Below are positions 33,861-46,490 of a stretch of DNA of 64,000 bases, piece after piece. Every line of letters starts with the position of its first letter. The first letter of the stretch is position 1. This DNA is from Aspidiotus rigidus (lineage: Eukaryota; Arthropoda; Insecta; Hemiptera; Diaspididae). Position numbers and translations under genes: made by a program. Under the pieces are notes generated by a model. The model was not told the origin of the DNA. It made no database searches and saw only the letters and a program-made list of their open reading frames with translations. The stretch covers positions 1,674,001 through 1,738,000 of the forward strand of contig JAVHKY010000013.1 in the NCBI GenBank assembly GCA_035079385.1, read 5' to 3'.

Positions 33861-36800
33861 GTACATTTGGAAAACCCTTTTTCAGAGCTTAGGCAGATTA
33901 CAAGATGGTGGCGTGATAATGTCTGACATTTCAAAATAATTATAGTATTCTAGAAGTATTTTGAACGCTGAAAACGATGCCGTTTTCCATTTTTCGATTC
34001 CTCTTCCCAATTTTTAGTAATGATTACGTTCACCTATCGGTGTTCACAGCGGAACGCATCAACGATTGCAGCATCAAAATACCTACTACAACATTCGATA
34101 GGTTTCGCAAGAATCCGCGGTGAGTAAACAAGATCATAACAAAGATTGAAAAAAATACTTCTAGTATAATTTTTTTGATATGCCGGAAAATCAAAAAATT
34201 TTCATGTCGTGTTAAAAAATCAGACTGTCTGGACAGTTTTTAATTATTTTCCCATACTGCCGACAGTTTACATTCCGCCTCAGGTAGATTGTAAACGACG
34301 AAATTTTTCAAATCGCTTACGTCGTATGTCCTCATGTTGGACAACCTTTCTACCATTCGAGGATAGTTTCCATATTAGAGAATTCAAGTCCAACAATGTC
34401 TGCCATGATTTTAATAATAATCCATTCTAAATTCTACGATTGAATTTGTCGTATGATTATACGCAAAGAATCGTGGGAAAGAGCCTGTCTCTACAACTAG
34501 ATGTAATTAATCGATAATTTAGGATCCTGAAATTCTTACGATAAAGTTAAATTACAATCTCAAAGCGAACTCACTCGTCGAGTATGTAGATGTATTCGCG
34601 TCAAATGACGTAAATAAGCAGCTCGCGGTATTGGTGAAGTCTTCAGAATTTGTCGAGATTAACAAACTTTTCTTATTGTCTCTGACGATGTAGAATTTTC
34701 AAAAATAGAAGTTTTCACAAACATGCATATATACGTATGGAATTTTCGTAGGCGAGGCACGGTCGAGTGTTTTTTGGTCTTTTTATGCGATGAACCAACT
34801 TCAAACTTTGCACTCGCTGTATTCTTTAAGAGGCACTTTTCCAACTCGCGTCTTATCCTTCGGATCGACTTGACTAATATTCGCGTCGAAAATTACTTAA
34901 AATTCGAAGCACTCGTTCGACATTTAAAAAAAAATAAATCTCACCAACTCACAAACTAGATCCGCGGCAAAAAATCCTTCAAAAGTAAAAATATTTCGAA
35001 AGCGAAAAATTTGGATGATATACGTACAGTAATATGAACAAATGAAGTCGTTGGCTCAGTCAAATTTTCCTAAACTTGGCAATTCTAGGCGTAGAAAACC
35101 TGTGGAAAGAGTACTGAAAAAAGATCGATGCTGTCTGTTTCACTACCTGCGTTGAATACTAAAGCGGAGTAAAAAATTCTTGTGATGTATTTAGACTTTT
35201 CGTGTACATCAGTGTGGATAGTGCAGTGGTTTCCATGTACTCGAAATAGTGAGATGCTGCACCTGAACAGTAAATTAGGACCGTTAAAAATGTTGTCATG
35301 GGTTGTGTGATCGTGAACTTCTGATGATGGACAGCCTTATTTTAAAGTGTGTTCCAAATTTGGGCGAGTGATTTAGTTCACTTTACAATAAGGAGTACGC
35401 TATGAGTGAGTTTCAGCTTGAACTTCCTTCAAATCTTCAAGAGCTGTATGGAACATCGAAAATAATGCCAGTCATTCGTTCATACAAATAATTGTGCGAG
35501 GATCCCAAGGGATAGGGTAAAATCGTGGAATCGAATGAAATTCCTATTTTATTAAACGGTTTTTAATGTATTCATTGGGAAAAGTCCCTTTGTAGTCGGT
35601 GTACACCGTAATTTACCGCAATTTCGCGACTATACTGTATTTCATTCTATCAGTCGATTTCCAATTTCAATAGTCTTTCGCCACCACCATCATAGCCATC
35701 TATTACTGCTCTCGCATTATATTCTTTTGTGAATAACGCTGTTCGTGGAGGGGAGAAAAAAAAGGAAAAAAAATCAACGAATGTCAAATACAGAGCTTTG
35801 CATAATTTCTACGTTCGCTTTATTTGTTTCTCACTGGTATACACAATTCAGCATAATATACTGTCATACCTATAAATTTGATAGAAATTCTGTTATAACC
35901 ATGTTTTGTAAGTTATGTTATACGTTAACGTGAGTAGGATACCATTTTGCCCATTGTAAGTTTGAACGTATTTCCTTACTTTTTAAACACATGCAGCGTC
36001 GTGCCCTTAATACATCACTAGTATGTGTTTGAAATTTTTTGGCCAATCACTTTTGTGAAATGATTGGTTTTTACGTGTTTACCAACGCCATCGGTCTGAT
36101 TGAAGGATCGTGTATTAATCTAGTTCCGTTCTAATTGTAGAAATTTTACCAATTTTTTTGTATTATATAACATGATTTGTGCGGCTGTCGAGTTTAAAGA
36201 CAGATCGAAAACGTATATGGGAAAACTTTTTGAAATAATCACCTCCAAGACGCGTGTAAATTTTTCCGCGAAGACAAAGCATAGGAACGATTTCAGCGGA
36301 AGAGCGAAAAATGATTTACGCGTTGCATTCTCGTTTTCTAACGTTTTTGCGCGAACTTTCCCGTCCTTACGAAACACTTTTGAGCGGCTGAAACAACCGC
36401 GATTCACCCACTTGATTCTTTTCGAAAGAATATATTGACCCAGGATCGTAAATAACTCATTGGGTAAGATCCCTTATTGTTTGAGATTGATATAAAGTAG
36501 AAGATTTGAAGAAGACTCACGTTTGGGGAACGAACGTCCGTATGTAAAAAGGGCAACCTGTGTAGAACTTCGTTTAGAATATTGAGTTGATGGTGCGTAT
36601 TGGAGCATAACTATACTCGTACCTATTAGCAATAACGTACTCAACACTGTTATAGTCATTAGTACAATCAGTTCGTTCTAGGGTTTCGATGTACGTATCA
36701 AATTTCCAACTTTTGATCAGAATTACTTACATTTTCTGAGAAGTGCCTCTTGCCCAAGATTGTTTTCTTCTAACTCATAACGTTCACCGAAAAAGAACAT

Positions 36801-37044
36801 TTTTTCTGACTTTATTCGAAGTCTTGGAATTGAATAGCTGTATTATGAAGGCCCTATAATTTGTAATCACGCATACATACAAATACTTACGGCAATTTTG
36901 ATGTGTTTCCTTAATACAATACTGTATATGTATAGGTAGTTCTATGAATCCCAGTCTTACCTGCAACAATCAAAAACAATTACTTTATAGATGGGAATGT
37001 TGAGCAGGAATTTCATTTACGTACACTGTACTACATGCTAAGTT
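33861..37044. other. No gene recognised
   Basis: AT-rich DNA with motif-free frames up to 95 codons (36120-36407). A small inverted CCAATCA...TGATTGG pair at 36042-36067 is the only structure noted. Nothing else supportable. Confidence 0.4.
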
Positions 37045-37256
37045 TATAGGGCTCTTCCCCTATATCATATTGCATACTTATTTGTCTGATTATTATCATA
37101 ATAGTACCTACGTGATTTATACTGGTCTAATGGCAGGGGAATAGATATGCTATTATTACATAATTCTCCTGCCATAAGATCAGTGTAAAGCAAATATCAT
37201 TACAATAAAAATCAGGTAGATGAGTATGCAATATGATTTAGGGGAAGAACCCTATA
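37045..37256. mobile_element. Nested foldback element (212 bp)
   Basis: Outer arms: TATAGGGCTCTTCCCCTATA (from 37045) with TTAGGGGAAGAACCCTATA (ending 37256), continuing as TCATATTGCATACT / AGTATGCAATATGA. A second inverted pair inside, CTGGTCTAATGGCAGGGGAA against CTCCTGCCATAAGATCAG, gives a hairpin within a hairpin. TA dinucleotides at the edges would fit a Tc1/mariner-type target, but the assignment is tentative. Confidence 0.7.
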
Positions 37257-37389
37257 GAGAGACCAATAAGATGAAAATTAAGAAATAAGAAAAAAATCAC
37301 TTATTATTCACCAAATGTGACTGATAATGTTTCTAATGACAAATGTCATGAGCTTAACCCTTTATTTGTGCGTAAGAAATAATCATATT

Positions 37390-37640
37390 ATATAAAAAAC
37401 TTGGAAAAATTTCGACTTTCGAGCTATATATGATAGGAGAGGAACGTGAAAAAATTTCAACTCTCAAACTATGACAGGAGGGGGAATTAGAAAACTTTCG
37501 ACTCTCGAGCCATATATGGTAGGAATATTTCTCTTCCTTATACTAGCTTTATCTAGGTCTAGGCTTCTTTGAATTCTCAATAACAAATCACATATGACTC
37601 ATAAAACAGGTTCCCTGCGTTCCTCGTTTGAATTTGTCTA
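37390..37640. repeat. Dispersed repeat, copy at 37.5 kb
   Basis: The copy contains the iterated phrase (A)TTTCGACT(T/C)TCGAGC followed by (C)TATATATGATAGGAG, present about three times with variation. TAGCTTTATCTAGGTCTAGG and the end CAGGTTCCCTGCGTTCCTCG follow. The same order is found at 46200-46490 and 60005-60760. Confidence 0.7.
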
Positions 37641-39174
37641 TTTTTAGAACTACTGGAATTGATTGAATAAAATTAATTTGTTAATTGAGGTCAGAATTTG
37701 ATAGATTCATAATATGTGAGACACTTAATTTCATACTGATACTGTTGAATTTAATGGGATTCCCACTCATAATTTTCAAATATTCTCACTCGGTTTTTAC
37801 ATATCTTTGTTAATTTTGAACTGCGTGAGTTCGTCAGTATTCTGTTGGCGTTGATTTTAAGAATTATTAATGTAGACTACTATATACATCGTGATAGTGT
37901 ATGTGTTATCAGAAGCCGCGAAGTTTTTTTATATGAAAATCGTTGAAAATTTTTGTCATGGACCTATTGTTTTGATGGCGAATGCCTATAATTATTTTCT
38001 CATTGAATTTTTCTGAGCGGATTTATTCATAAATAAGGAACTATAGGCTGTTAGCGATGATTTACAAATCACATGCGTGTGCTGGTAGATTATAAAAATA
38101 CCACTTAAACTGCAGTATATTCTTGTTCAATCGACAAATATTGATTTTCTACCTCTCTTTAAATTATTTATACCGGTATTTATTTATTTTCATTTACAAA
38201 AGCTATCGAAATACCCTTTACAAAGCTCTCACTCCCCGCACCTGTTGATGATATAATAGTTAGCAACGGGTGCGGTTCCCGTTTCTAATTTGTTTTTTCG
38301 CTTACATTATTTCAGCATAAGCTCTCTACCCTCTTTCAATACGTACCGACTAAATTACCATAATTACTCGACCGACGTTTACTGTAATCCGAACAAATCC
38401 CGGGTGGCTTTCTTATGGTGTTTTTTTTTTTTTTTCCAAATTAGTATCTATATCTTTTTCTCTGTCCCTTTTTCCTTACCATCGTCTCCAATATAATTTT
38501 AATACTTACACAAAATTTTACACTGGAAAAACTCAGTGCGTTTATCGTTCGGTAATTGCATGTACTGTATTATGGCTGACGATTGAGCGCACTAAAAATG
38601 ATTTTAATATGAAATTCGCCAATGGGATTGAATTCGGGAGGGTGAATTTTTTGTCATTATTGCCAATTTTTTATTATCATAAATGAGTATAAATATAACT
38701 GATTTTTCTATTCTCAGTTACCCACTACTCCATCAGAAATTGATCTTATAAAGTTAAATTGTACACCTAAGAATTTTTTAAATATCCAATGGATGTTACT
38801 GAACGCGTTGTTCACTATGGTAGATTTTATATTGTTGTCAATGAGCAGAAATTAATTTACTGGTTTTGAGCCAGTGGTGTTCGTATTTCTGGGCGACAAT
38901 CTACTCGGCGTATTCATTTAGTATTTGACGATTCGACGGTAGTCGATAAACAATTTATGTATCGAACCCGCTGATGACATCAATTCTTGAATAGGCTTCG
39001 CCGTATCTTCTTTTAGGGACTTGAAAAAATTTTTCGGAGTCAAAGAAAAATACCATGTTTTATATATTTTTCGTGTACCACCACTCGGGGCGGAGCAGAC
39101 GGTGTCCAATTTAGCGGAATCCTAGAGAAATCTTTTCTATATAATTATGATACTTAAAAGAGAAGAAGACTGTC

Positions 39175-39914
39175 GATTAAACGGGTACCATTCATTTCGC
39201 CGCCAACGATTCGTCGCCAATGAAAATTCGCCGCAAATTCACTTCGCCGAAAATCCATTTCGCCGCCAAAAATAGTCAAATTTATTTATTAAAATGGGTT
39301 ATTGTTAAAAATAGAATCGCTCGTTCTAAAATAAATGATCAGATCAAAAGAATAAAATTTCCTATACATTATGAGCTACCCCTCGAAGGTGCTCGATAAT
39401 ATTGTCCCTTCTGTACCGCCCAACAAGTGTTGACAGACTTTCGTCAACGCGAATGTATTTTTTACGTTTTGTAGCACGAGCCTCTCCCTTCTCTCCTTTG
39501 GTATATTCATTATCCCGGGTCTTCTGACACTTTTTTAGAGTTCTGATGAACTCCTATATTGATAGATGGGTAAAATTTAACTCACCCTCCAGCTTCTTTT
39601 GGCCAGATTCAGCTCTGTTGTTGATGCGAGGTTCTTCATTCAGAACTCTCTCGTAACAATTCCACCACTTGATTTCAAAGACAATTCAATTTTGCCGACA
39701 CCGATTATTTGTGTGTCATGATCACTCGTCTTCAAACGCTTACGAGTTTCTTTCTGTAATCTCTTTTTTTCCGATTCTCTTTATTTTTTTTGCGGCAAAA
39801 TTTGACTATTTTTTGGCGGCGAGATGGATTTTTGGCGAAGTGAATTCGCGGTGATATTTCACTCAAAATTGGCGGCGAATCGTTGGCGGCGAAATAAACG
39901 GTTCCCGATCAAGC
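39175..39914. mobile_element. Mutator-like (MULE) deletion derivative, 724 bp
   Basis: Element 39183-39906. Long TIRs of about 100 bp start GGGTACCATTCATTTCGCCG on the left and (reverse strand) GGGAACCGTTTATTTCGCCG on the right, rich in CGCCGCCAA words. Flanking 8-bp repeats GATTAAAC (39175-39182) and GATCAAGC (39907-39914) differ at two positions, both transitions. Long TIRs, an 8-9 bp duplication and an internal MULE transposase C-terminus (next entry) agree. Most of the transposase gene is deleted. Confidence 0.8.
39362..39661 (-). pseudogene. MULE transposase C-terminal remnant
   Basis: Minus-strand reading gives ERVLNEEPRINNRAESGQ, an interrupted FIRTLKKCQKTRDNEY segment, then STLVGRYRRDNIIEHLRGVA and HNV before a stop (39364-39362). 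The R.NN..E wording followed by (F/I)...L.K.Q and LV..Y...D(I)L.YLRGIAHN is the C-terminal signature I know from insect MULE/FLYWCH-associated transposases. The catalytic DDE region is absent. At least one in-frame stop (after THLSI) shows decay. Confidence 0.65.
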
Positions 39915-42900
39915 TAACCTACGTGTTATTCCCCTCCTTCACCCTTGAATTTTGAAGTGGCTATCTCGTGATAAAACTTTTAAGAACTTTTCATAACTAT
40001 CGTTCGTAAAAAATGTTCTCCTTCGTACGTAGCTGCTCTCCTCATTAGTAGATATATACTCCTCTTCTTTGCATTGGATGGAACAATACTGAATTGCAAG
40101 TGGTAGTGCAGGAAAAATAATTATATCAACCGGTTACAAAAGTAACGATGACTACGCTCGCTTATAAGTTTTTGCCAGAGTTTCCCATTGATGGTAGACG
40201 GAGAGATATGAGGCAGTACGTAAGATTCAACTACGATTTCGATGTTGGAGCACGCGTATGTTTTTGTGTGTGTAGTGCGGCTGAATTTCTCCTGACAGAA
40301 ATGATCATACATTGCGGTCTCTGTATTGCGCTCGTGTTCATAAAATAATCGAAGGCTGCGCCGTGAATACTCTAGCCACATCCGACAACACTATAATCGT
40401 AATAAGAAATTAACGTCGTTTAAATCGATTCCTAGGTGTACTCCAGTACGCACTGCTGGTTGGAATTAATGACGTCCTATGCTGCATTATACTCGAGTAA
40501 TCGAGGATAACGTGAAATGAGTGAGATTTTCTCGAGATAGAATGACGCTCGCGTAGAATACATATTTGTTTCCTTTCTCTCACCCTCCTTTAATGTTTTC
40601 TTCGTTGGAGTACCAGCGCGCGGCAAAGCTGACAAAATTGTATAGAAACTAATTTCACAACGTTTTGTGTACTCATATATAGACACACACTGTTCGATAT
40701 AGTAACATCGATATAATAGTGTATCGCTTTACCAGAAACGTGTGTTCTCTCTTTCAACAGCGTGTGGAATGTATCCGGTGCATCGATGATGATAACGCGG
40801 AGAGGAAAATCGCACACGCTTTTCGTCCTACAGCTTCCTCTTGAAATGTAATTATAGGTAGATTTCAATAATAGAAAACGTGAGACATCTTCGTACGAAG
40901 GAAGGGTTAGAACGTTTAATATGTGTAGTAGAGAGTTCTTGATTCTGTATATGACTTATCGTCTTAGACGTTCATTGATCAAAGAGTTGGAATATTCTTA
41001 TCAGCTTTGCTATAGAACGTAATGACTTATTGTAAGGATATACGTACAGTTCATTTTTAATCTTATCTTAGGGAGTCGCGCATGAACGCGATAAATTAGA
41101 ATACGCACGATTGAATTTGGATATATGAGTAGTTAGAGACGATACCACGCGACGAGAGTGCTTCGCCTTTATAATGTATTATAAGAATGATACAAAGGTG
41201 GGACCTCCTTGTAAACTGTATAGGTATACGATTAGAAAACAAGGTCACGATGCAAATTTTCGAAGTTCGATATTTCATTCGATAATTCCAAATTTTAGTA
41301 GTATGACCCTTGTAATTTTTTTGCGAAGCTTGATCAGTTGACCTAGTATGGGTCTTATTGTATCGAAAACTTAATGTATTCGTTTCTTCGGCAGAACTAA
41401 CCGTCATTTATGCCTGCTCAGATCGTCCAATTTCCTTCCCTATCCCCTTGAAACATATATCTTAATATTAGTCACTGTTTCCTTTCTTTGCCCGTCTCAA
41501 ATTCTCATTTCAATAATGCTACCATCATCATAACACTTTCTATTTCCTCAGGGTAAGCAATGTGGTTTTGATCGAGATTATTGGTATCAATGAATTCCAA
41601 TAACAACTATTAAAGAGGCCCCCTTCGTCTCAAATATTACCAGTGCAAACTCCCAAGTGTGTTGCCCTTCACCCATCCTTTGTACGTACTTGGTACAGAC
41701 TTGGTGAAAATCTTAGTTGAGCCTTCTGATAAAAAGTCTCAGCATGGATAATATACATTTTCCTCGTCTTGGACTGGGCCATGCCCAACTCACTTTTAGT
41801 ACATTTTTCTACGTTCCCTCCCTTCTTCCTCTTGCTCATGTATTAATCTTTAAATTCAGCGTACCTAGGTAAAATCAACTTTGGAAAATCTATCGCGACT
41901 CAAATTTACGACGCGTCTCTGCTTACAAAATCCGATTTTGGATGGTCTGAAAAAGCCTACCACCACGAAGAAATCAAATAAGACGAAAGTCAAATTTATG
42001 TCTATTTACGTCTATCTGTCTCTGTAAGAGAAAAGTTACTATCCAACTTTCTTTCCACTTTCGAAAATTCTGCTGCGGCGAAAATAATCTATCTCGATGG
42101 AATACGCATCGTAATTCCTATTCCGAAGGAAAAAAAATGTATTTAACCTTTTAAACGAAGTTAGGATGAACTTTGGAATTAAGTTGTAGGAGCTTTACGG
42201 TACACATTATACACAAAGGGCCGCTAGTGATTTTCACAGAAATTTCCTATTTCGAAATAAAAATAAAGAATATAAAAGTACGATCGGGCGAAGAAATAAA
42301 TACAAAAAGAAAAAAGTAGTAAAAAAAAAAAAAAAAAATACGCGCGAAAGGCTAAAAACAAACTTTTAAATGGAAAAAAATATTTTAAAATCGACGCGTA
42401 TAGAAGTCGAACAAAAGAATTTATCAGTCTTTCCTCTCTGGTTCTCGTTTTAATGCCTTGTAAAAATAAATTTTAACGACCGTTTACGTATTTTTCTTTC
42501 GCATTCATCGTCGCGGTGACAAATCGCTTTCAAATCAAACAATCATGAAATATTTATCTGTATTTGAAAATCTGCGCTCGGTCGGATTAAGTATAGAATA
42601 GAAAAAGACCTGGAAGTTGCCACCAACTTTTACATTTCCCGGTTGGGCATAATTTAACTTTCAGCTTTGTATAATGTACGAAAATGGTAATAAGCGTTTT
42701 CGAGACGAAATTTACAACTGCGAACGAAAAAGTACGCGATAATCGAGGAAAATAACACGATCAGCATCCTTTATCTGACTTAATCGCTTTAAATAAGAAA
42801 TGAAGAAACCGCTTCTTCCTCGCCACCATCTTGGGGTTTTTTATCGTCCACTCGGGGTACTGGTTAGAGTTATGTTTTGATTTTCGCGTTCAATCTCGTC

Positions 42901-45430
42901 GCTGCGCTATTTACCAACAACAGGAAAGTAAGACGTAGTAGTTTAGCGAGTATTTTTATTATTTCTTATAGCGCGCCATAGTTATCCGATCTCGCTTTCG
43001 AGTCTCTCGCCGCATCTTCGTTTTCGTCTCCTAAGATTATCTCTGCACAACATCTCGCTTCTGCGTTCGTATTGCCTTTTAACATGGCGCTACATAACAT
43101 TGTAAATAGATTTCACGACAAATAAAAACGTTATCACGTACTTTTTCTTGTTCTCAGTTAACGCCGCAACTATGGTGATGTTATCTTTAATGAAGAGATG
43201 CTGCAAGGATGCCTCTGGTCCTATCGAAGTTCTTCTTTTGTTACATTTTATGATATACGTGCGAGAAATGAAAGTTTTTTGAGTTTATTCGTCAAAAGTG
43301 TGAAAAACCCACAGCTTTATTATTTTACTGTACTGAGCGAGCAACCGGTTTCTGAAGAGCCTTGCGAAATTGAGGTGCAAAGTTCCTCTAATAAGGCCAG
43401 AAGGAATGAGTTCGACTAGATGAAAAATCTCGAAGCCCTGTTCTATGGGTGTTCTTGTATAGCAGCAAATATTCAAAAGGACATTTCACGTTTCCAGCAA
43501 CGGTCGAGATTGGCGTTCGGAAGGCATAAACAGTGCAGAAGTACCCCGGGCTAGACCAGTTTGATCGAGTGTGCAACTGAACTAGAATCAAGAGACGAGT
43601 GATGTGGTTGGCGGAGAGCTAAATTATTATGACGCTGAAAACAAATATAACTGTTACAATCTTTCAAGACACTACTCTAAAATAAAAGATATTAATGATA
43701 ATAATAGTCGTTCAAATTGGTATGTTTCAGAATATTTTCAAGTCTCTTTTGTTTCTTTTTTCAAAGATGGCTACTATTTTTGACATGCGTTTCATACCTT
43801 TCCTGAAGCTCCTTGAGTCCTGGCCTTAATTCCAGAATTTGTAAATTCACACGAGCCCCGCGAGTTCCCCCCGCCCTCTAATAATCCTGTATACTGTAAA
43901 CTTTGATCAGCCGTGACCCCAAGGCCCTCCTTTAACTACAACCGCATCAGCTGGCGACATGACTCCGAGCCTGATTCTGAGATTTGCGACTCCAATCCAT
44001 CTCTTCTCATCGTTGTGATCTATAAGTGGTATGAAGGCTAATAGTAAGCCTAGTATAGTTTAGTATACTGTATAGCCCAGGATTATAAAGGCTGATGGGT
44101 AATACTCCACGTAATTGACAGTTCACCGTATCTGTATTAATACGAAAACTGGGATGCGGAGCGGTTGAGCCGCTCGTCAGTACGACAGCTCAAAATGCAG
44201 TATACCAAGAACAGGGGGTGAACGAATAGAGCAAGTGAGTCCCCCTGAGTTAGATAGCTTATCTTACGGTACTGAGTACACCACGCTTATACTAGTGCAA
44301 GAACGGGTAAAATATATTAAAAAGATTATATTAATTTTAATTGAAAAAATGAATAAAATGATAATGTGTACTACCATCTTTCAAATTGAAGCGCACGCGA
44401 AGAAAAAATTATATTTTTGATGAGGAGGTGCGACACTTCCTTCAGCTTTGTTTGTATTTTACTTACGTTAATTCAACACCTCGAGCTACAAATCTCCAGA
44501 GGAAGAAGATTAGAAAGGAAAAAAAAAGAAAAAACGAGGAAAGCAGCTTTCTTCTGTATTTCATACGCAAATGTGCCTTTTTCGATTCGCAACATAATTC
44601 TTTACGAAGTCGAATATTCAATCGTTCATCTCGACTGTGAGCTTCATCAGTCGTTCCCAGAATTATCGTGCGTGAAAAAGGAGGCAGAGAAAATATTCGT
44701 GCGTCATCCGATGAGTTTTTCTCCTTTTTTTCCGCACCGGTCCCCCTTGGAAAGCATTTCAAATTTATGGAAATAGACCCTAATATTTGAAGCCTACGCT
44801 CATCTGTCACTTGTCTGAGGACGTCATCGATTCGTTCACGCGATATCAAGCAGAATGCTTCAGAAGGATAGCTTTGCGGCTGATGATAATGATGAGACCT
44901 ACACCCATACAGTCAGCATAGACGTATACGATATTATTATTCTGACAGATTCTATCTTTTCCTCGCTCACCATTCGTCGAACAACGCAAGAATAAACACG
45001 ACAACGACACGGTTTAATGAAATACTGCGCGAGCCCGAAATTATTCTTGATGCTGCTTCAGTAAGACCTATCACAAACGACGACAAAATGTTTACATTTT
45101 GCTACACGCAGAGGTCGTAATTAGCATAGAAACTGAATCCAATAACTTTATTATAACGAATTCTGTATTCGACTGATGCAGCCGTTAATCTATATTGAGG
45201 AGAGTTTTTCAAATGTAGGTATGTCTTCGATAGAAATAAAATACAAAACTCATTCGCGCGTTTCAATTACAATATGTAGTTCTAAATCAAAACGTCATAT
45301 ATCCTCCATACCCTCCCACATATCCACAGTTTCGGTAAATTTCGATGATCACGAAAGACCAGTAAAAACTACGAAGCTGAATTTTAGAAAAACAGTGAGA
45401 TAATATTAAAGAGCCATTAGTAGCTGCATT
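39915..45430. other. No gene recognised
   Basis: This is AT-rich DNA with a run of A at about 42321-42338 and motif-free frames up to 128 codons (44463-44849, Lys/Arg/Glu-rich). A pyrimidine-rich acceptor-like site at about 43157 precedes a short open stretch (NAATMVMLSLMKRCCKDASG), but no donor or neighbour exon supports it. Confidence 0.4.
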
Positions 45431-45435
45431 CGATG

Positions 45436-45715
45436 CTAATGGAAAAAAGCAATAAGACCATCAACTATTGGAACCTAAGACTCACTCTAGAGAACAGCAG
45501 AATAGAATACAAAATCTGTAGGAAGCTAACGCACGTCGAACGACTCCTACCACTACCCCAGGCATAAGTTAGCCGCGATTCAGAACTACTGCTACGGAGC
45601 AATCCCTTTCCTGAAGAACAATAAAGAGAAGAGGAAAGAAACTAAGATAGTGAAGCAGATCGAAGCAGCCAACGGCTGCTCTAGAGGCGTGTATATGGAA
45701 GTAAAGGAGGTAAAA
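45436..45715 (+). mobile_element. Penelope-like fragment, relative of PLE 2
   Basis: Near-continuous nucleotide match to 32758-33030 of PLE 2: ACCATCAACTATTGGAACCT, then AGAATAGAATACAAAATCTG, AGAACTACTGCTACGGAGCA and AACAATAAAGAGAAGAGGAA. It covers the segment between RT and endonuclease (RIEYKICRKLTH). There is a deletion of a dozen or so bases after the THV position. No catalytic motif is included. Confidence 0.8.
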
Positions 45716-45763
45716 TCTTTGGCTCGAAGAATGTCCTTCAGACCCTTCAAGGATTCTTTTTCT

Positions 45764-46035
45764 TGAACAGCAAGAAATTTATTATGGTTGGTGATATTAA
45801 AATTAGTTTTTTAAATCTCAACATCTCTATCGACGATGGTTCCTATAAATTTGGAATCCACCGAAAGCTTAATCACACCTTATGCGCACCATTGACACCT
45901 GTTGTTCTGTCTACTCGTCCACCTACAACCGGCGCTTCTCAATCCATTTAATTCATCATGCTTTCAATGAGTTTGACATCATAGAGAATATTCCAGAGAT
46001 AGATATCGACAACGTCATTTGTAAGAAATAAGTAA
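45764..46035 (+). mobile_element. Second Penelope-like fragment, different subfamily
   Basis: It reads KISFLNLNISIDDGSYKFGI followed by HRKLNHT, the post-YVDD segment of PLE RT (usual form ISFLDL.I......F.IYRKPT.TD). After a frameshift, RRFSIHLIHHAFNEFDIIEN continues to DNVICKK. It differs from the PLE 2 relative just upstream, so two PLE fragments of different lineages abut here. Confidence 0.68.
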
Positions 46036-46144
46036 AGATGGCTGTCTATTCCACCACCTCCCTTACGCGTTCCTTTTTTTCAGGTGGCTCCGATTGTCTC
46101 ATCTAGGAAGAAGTTTTTCATCGTCTATCTTTGAATGCATCAAA

Positions 46145-46490
46145 CCAATTTTTTAACATGGAACCTGTTTTATGGGGGGCTTTTTGAGAAATTTGCCGTC
46201 CGCCGTTCAGCAAAAAACTTGGAAAAATTTCGACTCAAGCCCATATATGATAGGAGAGGGACTTAGAAAAATGTTGACTCTCGAGCTATCATATATAGCT
46301 GGAGATTCGAGAAAAATTTAGACTCTCAAACTATATTATACTAGGCTTATAGTAGGTCTAGGCCTTCTTTATACTAGCTTCATCTAGGTCTAGGCTTCCT
46401 TGAATTTTCAATACCAAATCCCATTTGACTCACAGGTTCCCTGCGTTCCTCGCTTAACTTCGTTAAGGAAGCCGTCGTTTTTCCTTGCTT
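46145..46490. repeat. Dispersed repeat, copy at 46.3 kb
   Basis: Same order as the 37.5-kb copy: CTTGGAAAAATTTCGACTC, ATATATGATAGGAGAGGGAC, repeated CTCTCGAGCTATCATATATA phrases, then TATTATACTAGGCTTATAGT. It continues with CATCTAGGTCTAGGCTTCCT and the end GGTTCCCTGCGTTCCTCGC. The final TTAACTTCGTTAAGG forms a small perfect hairpin (CTTAAC-TTC-GTTAAG). Confidence 0.72.
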
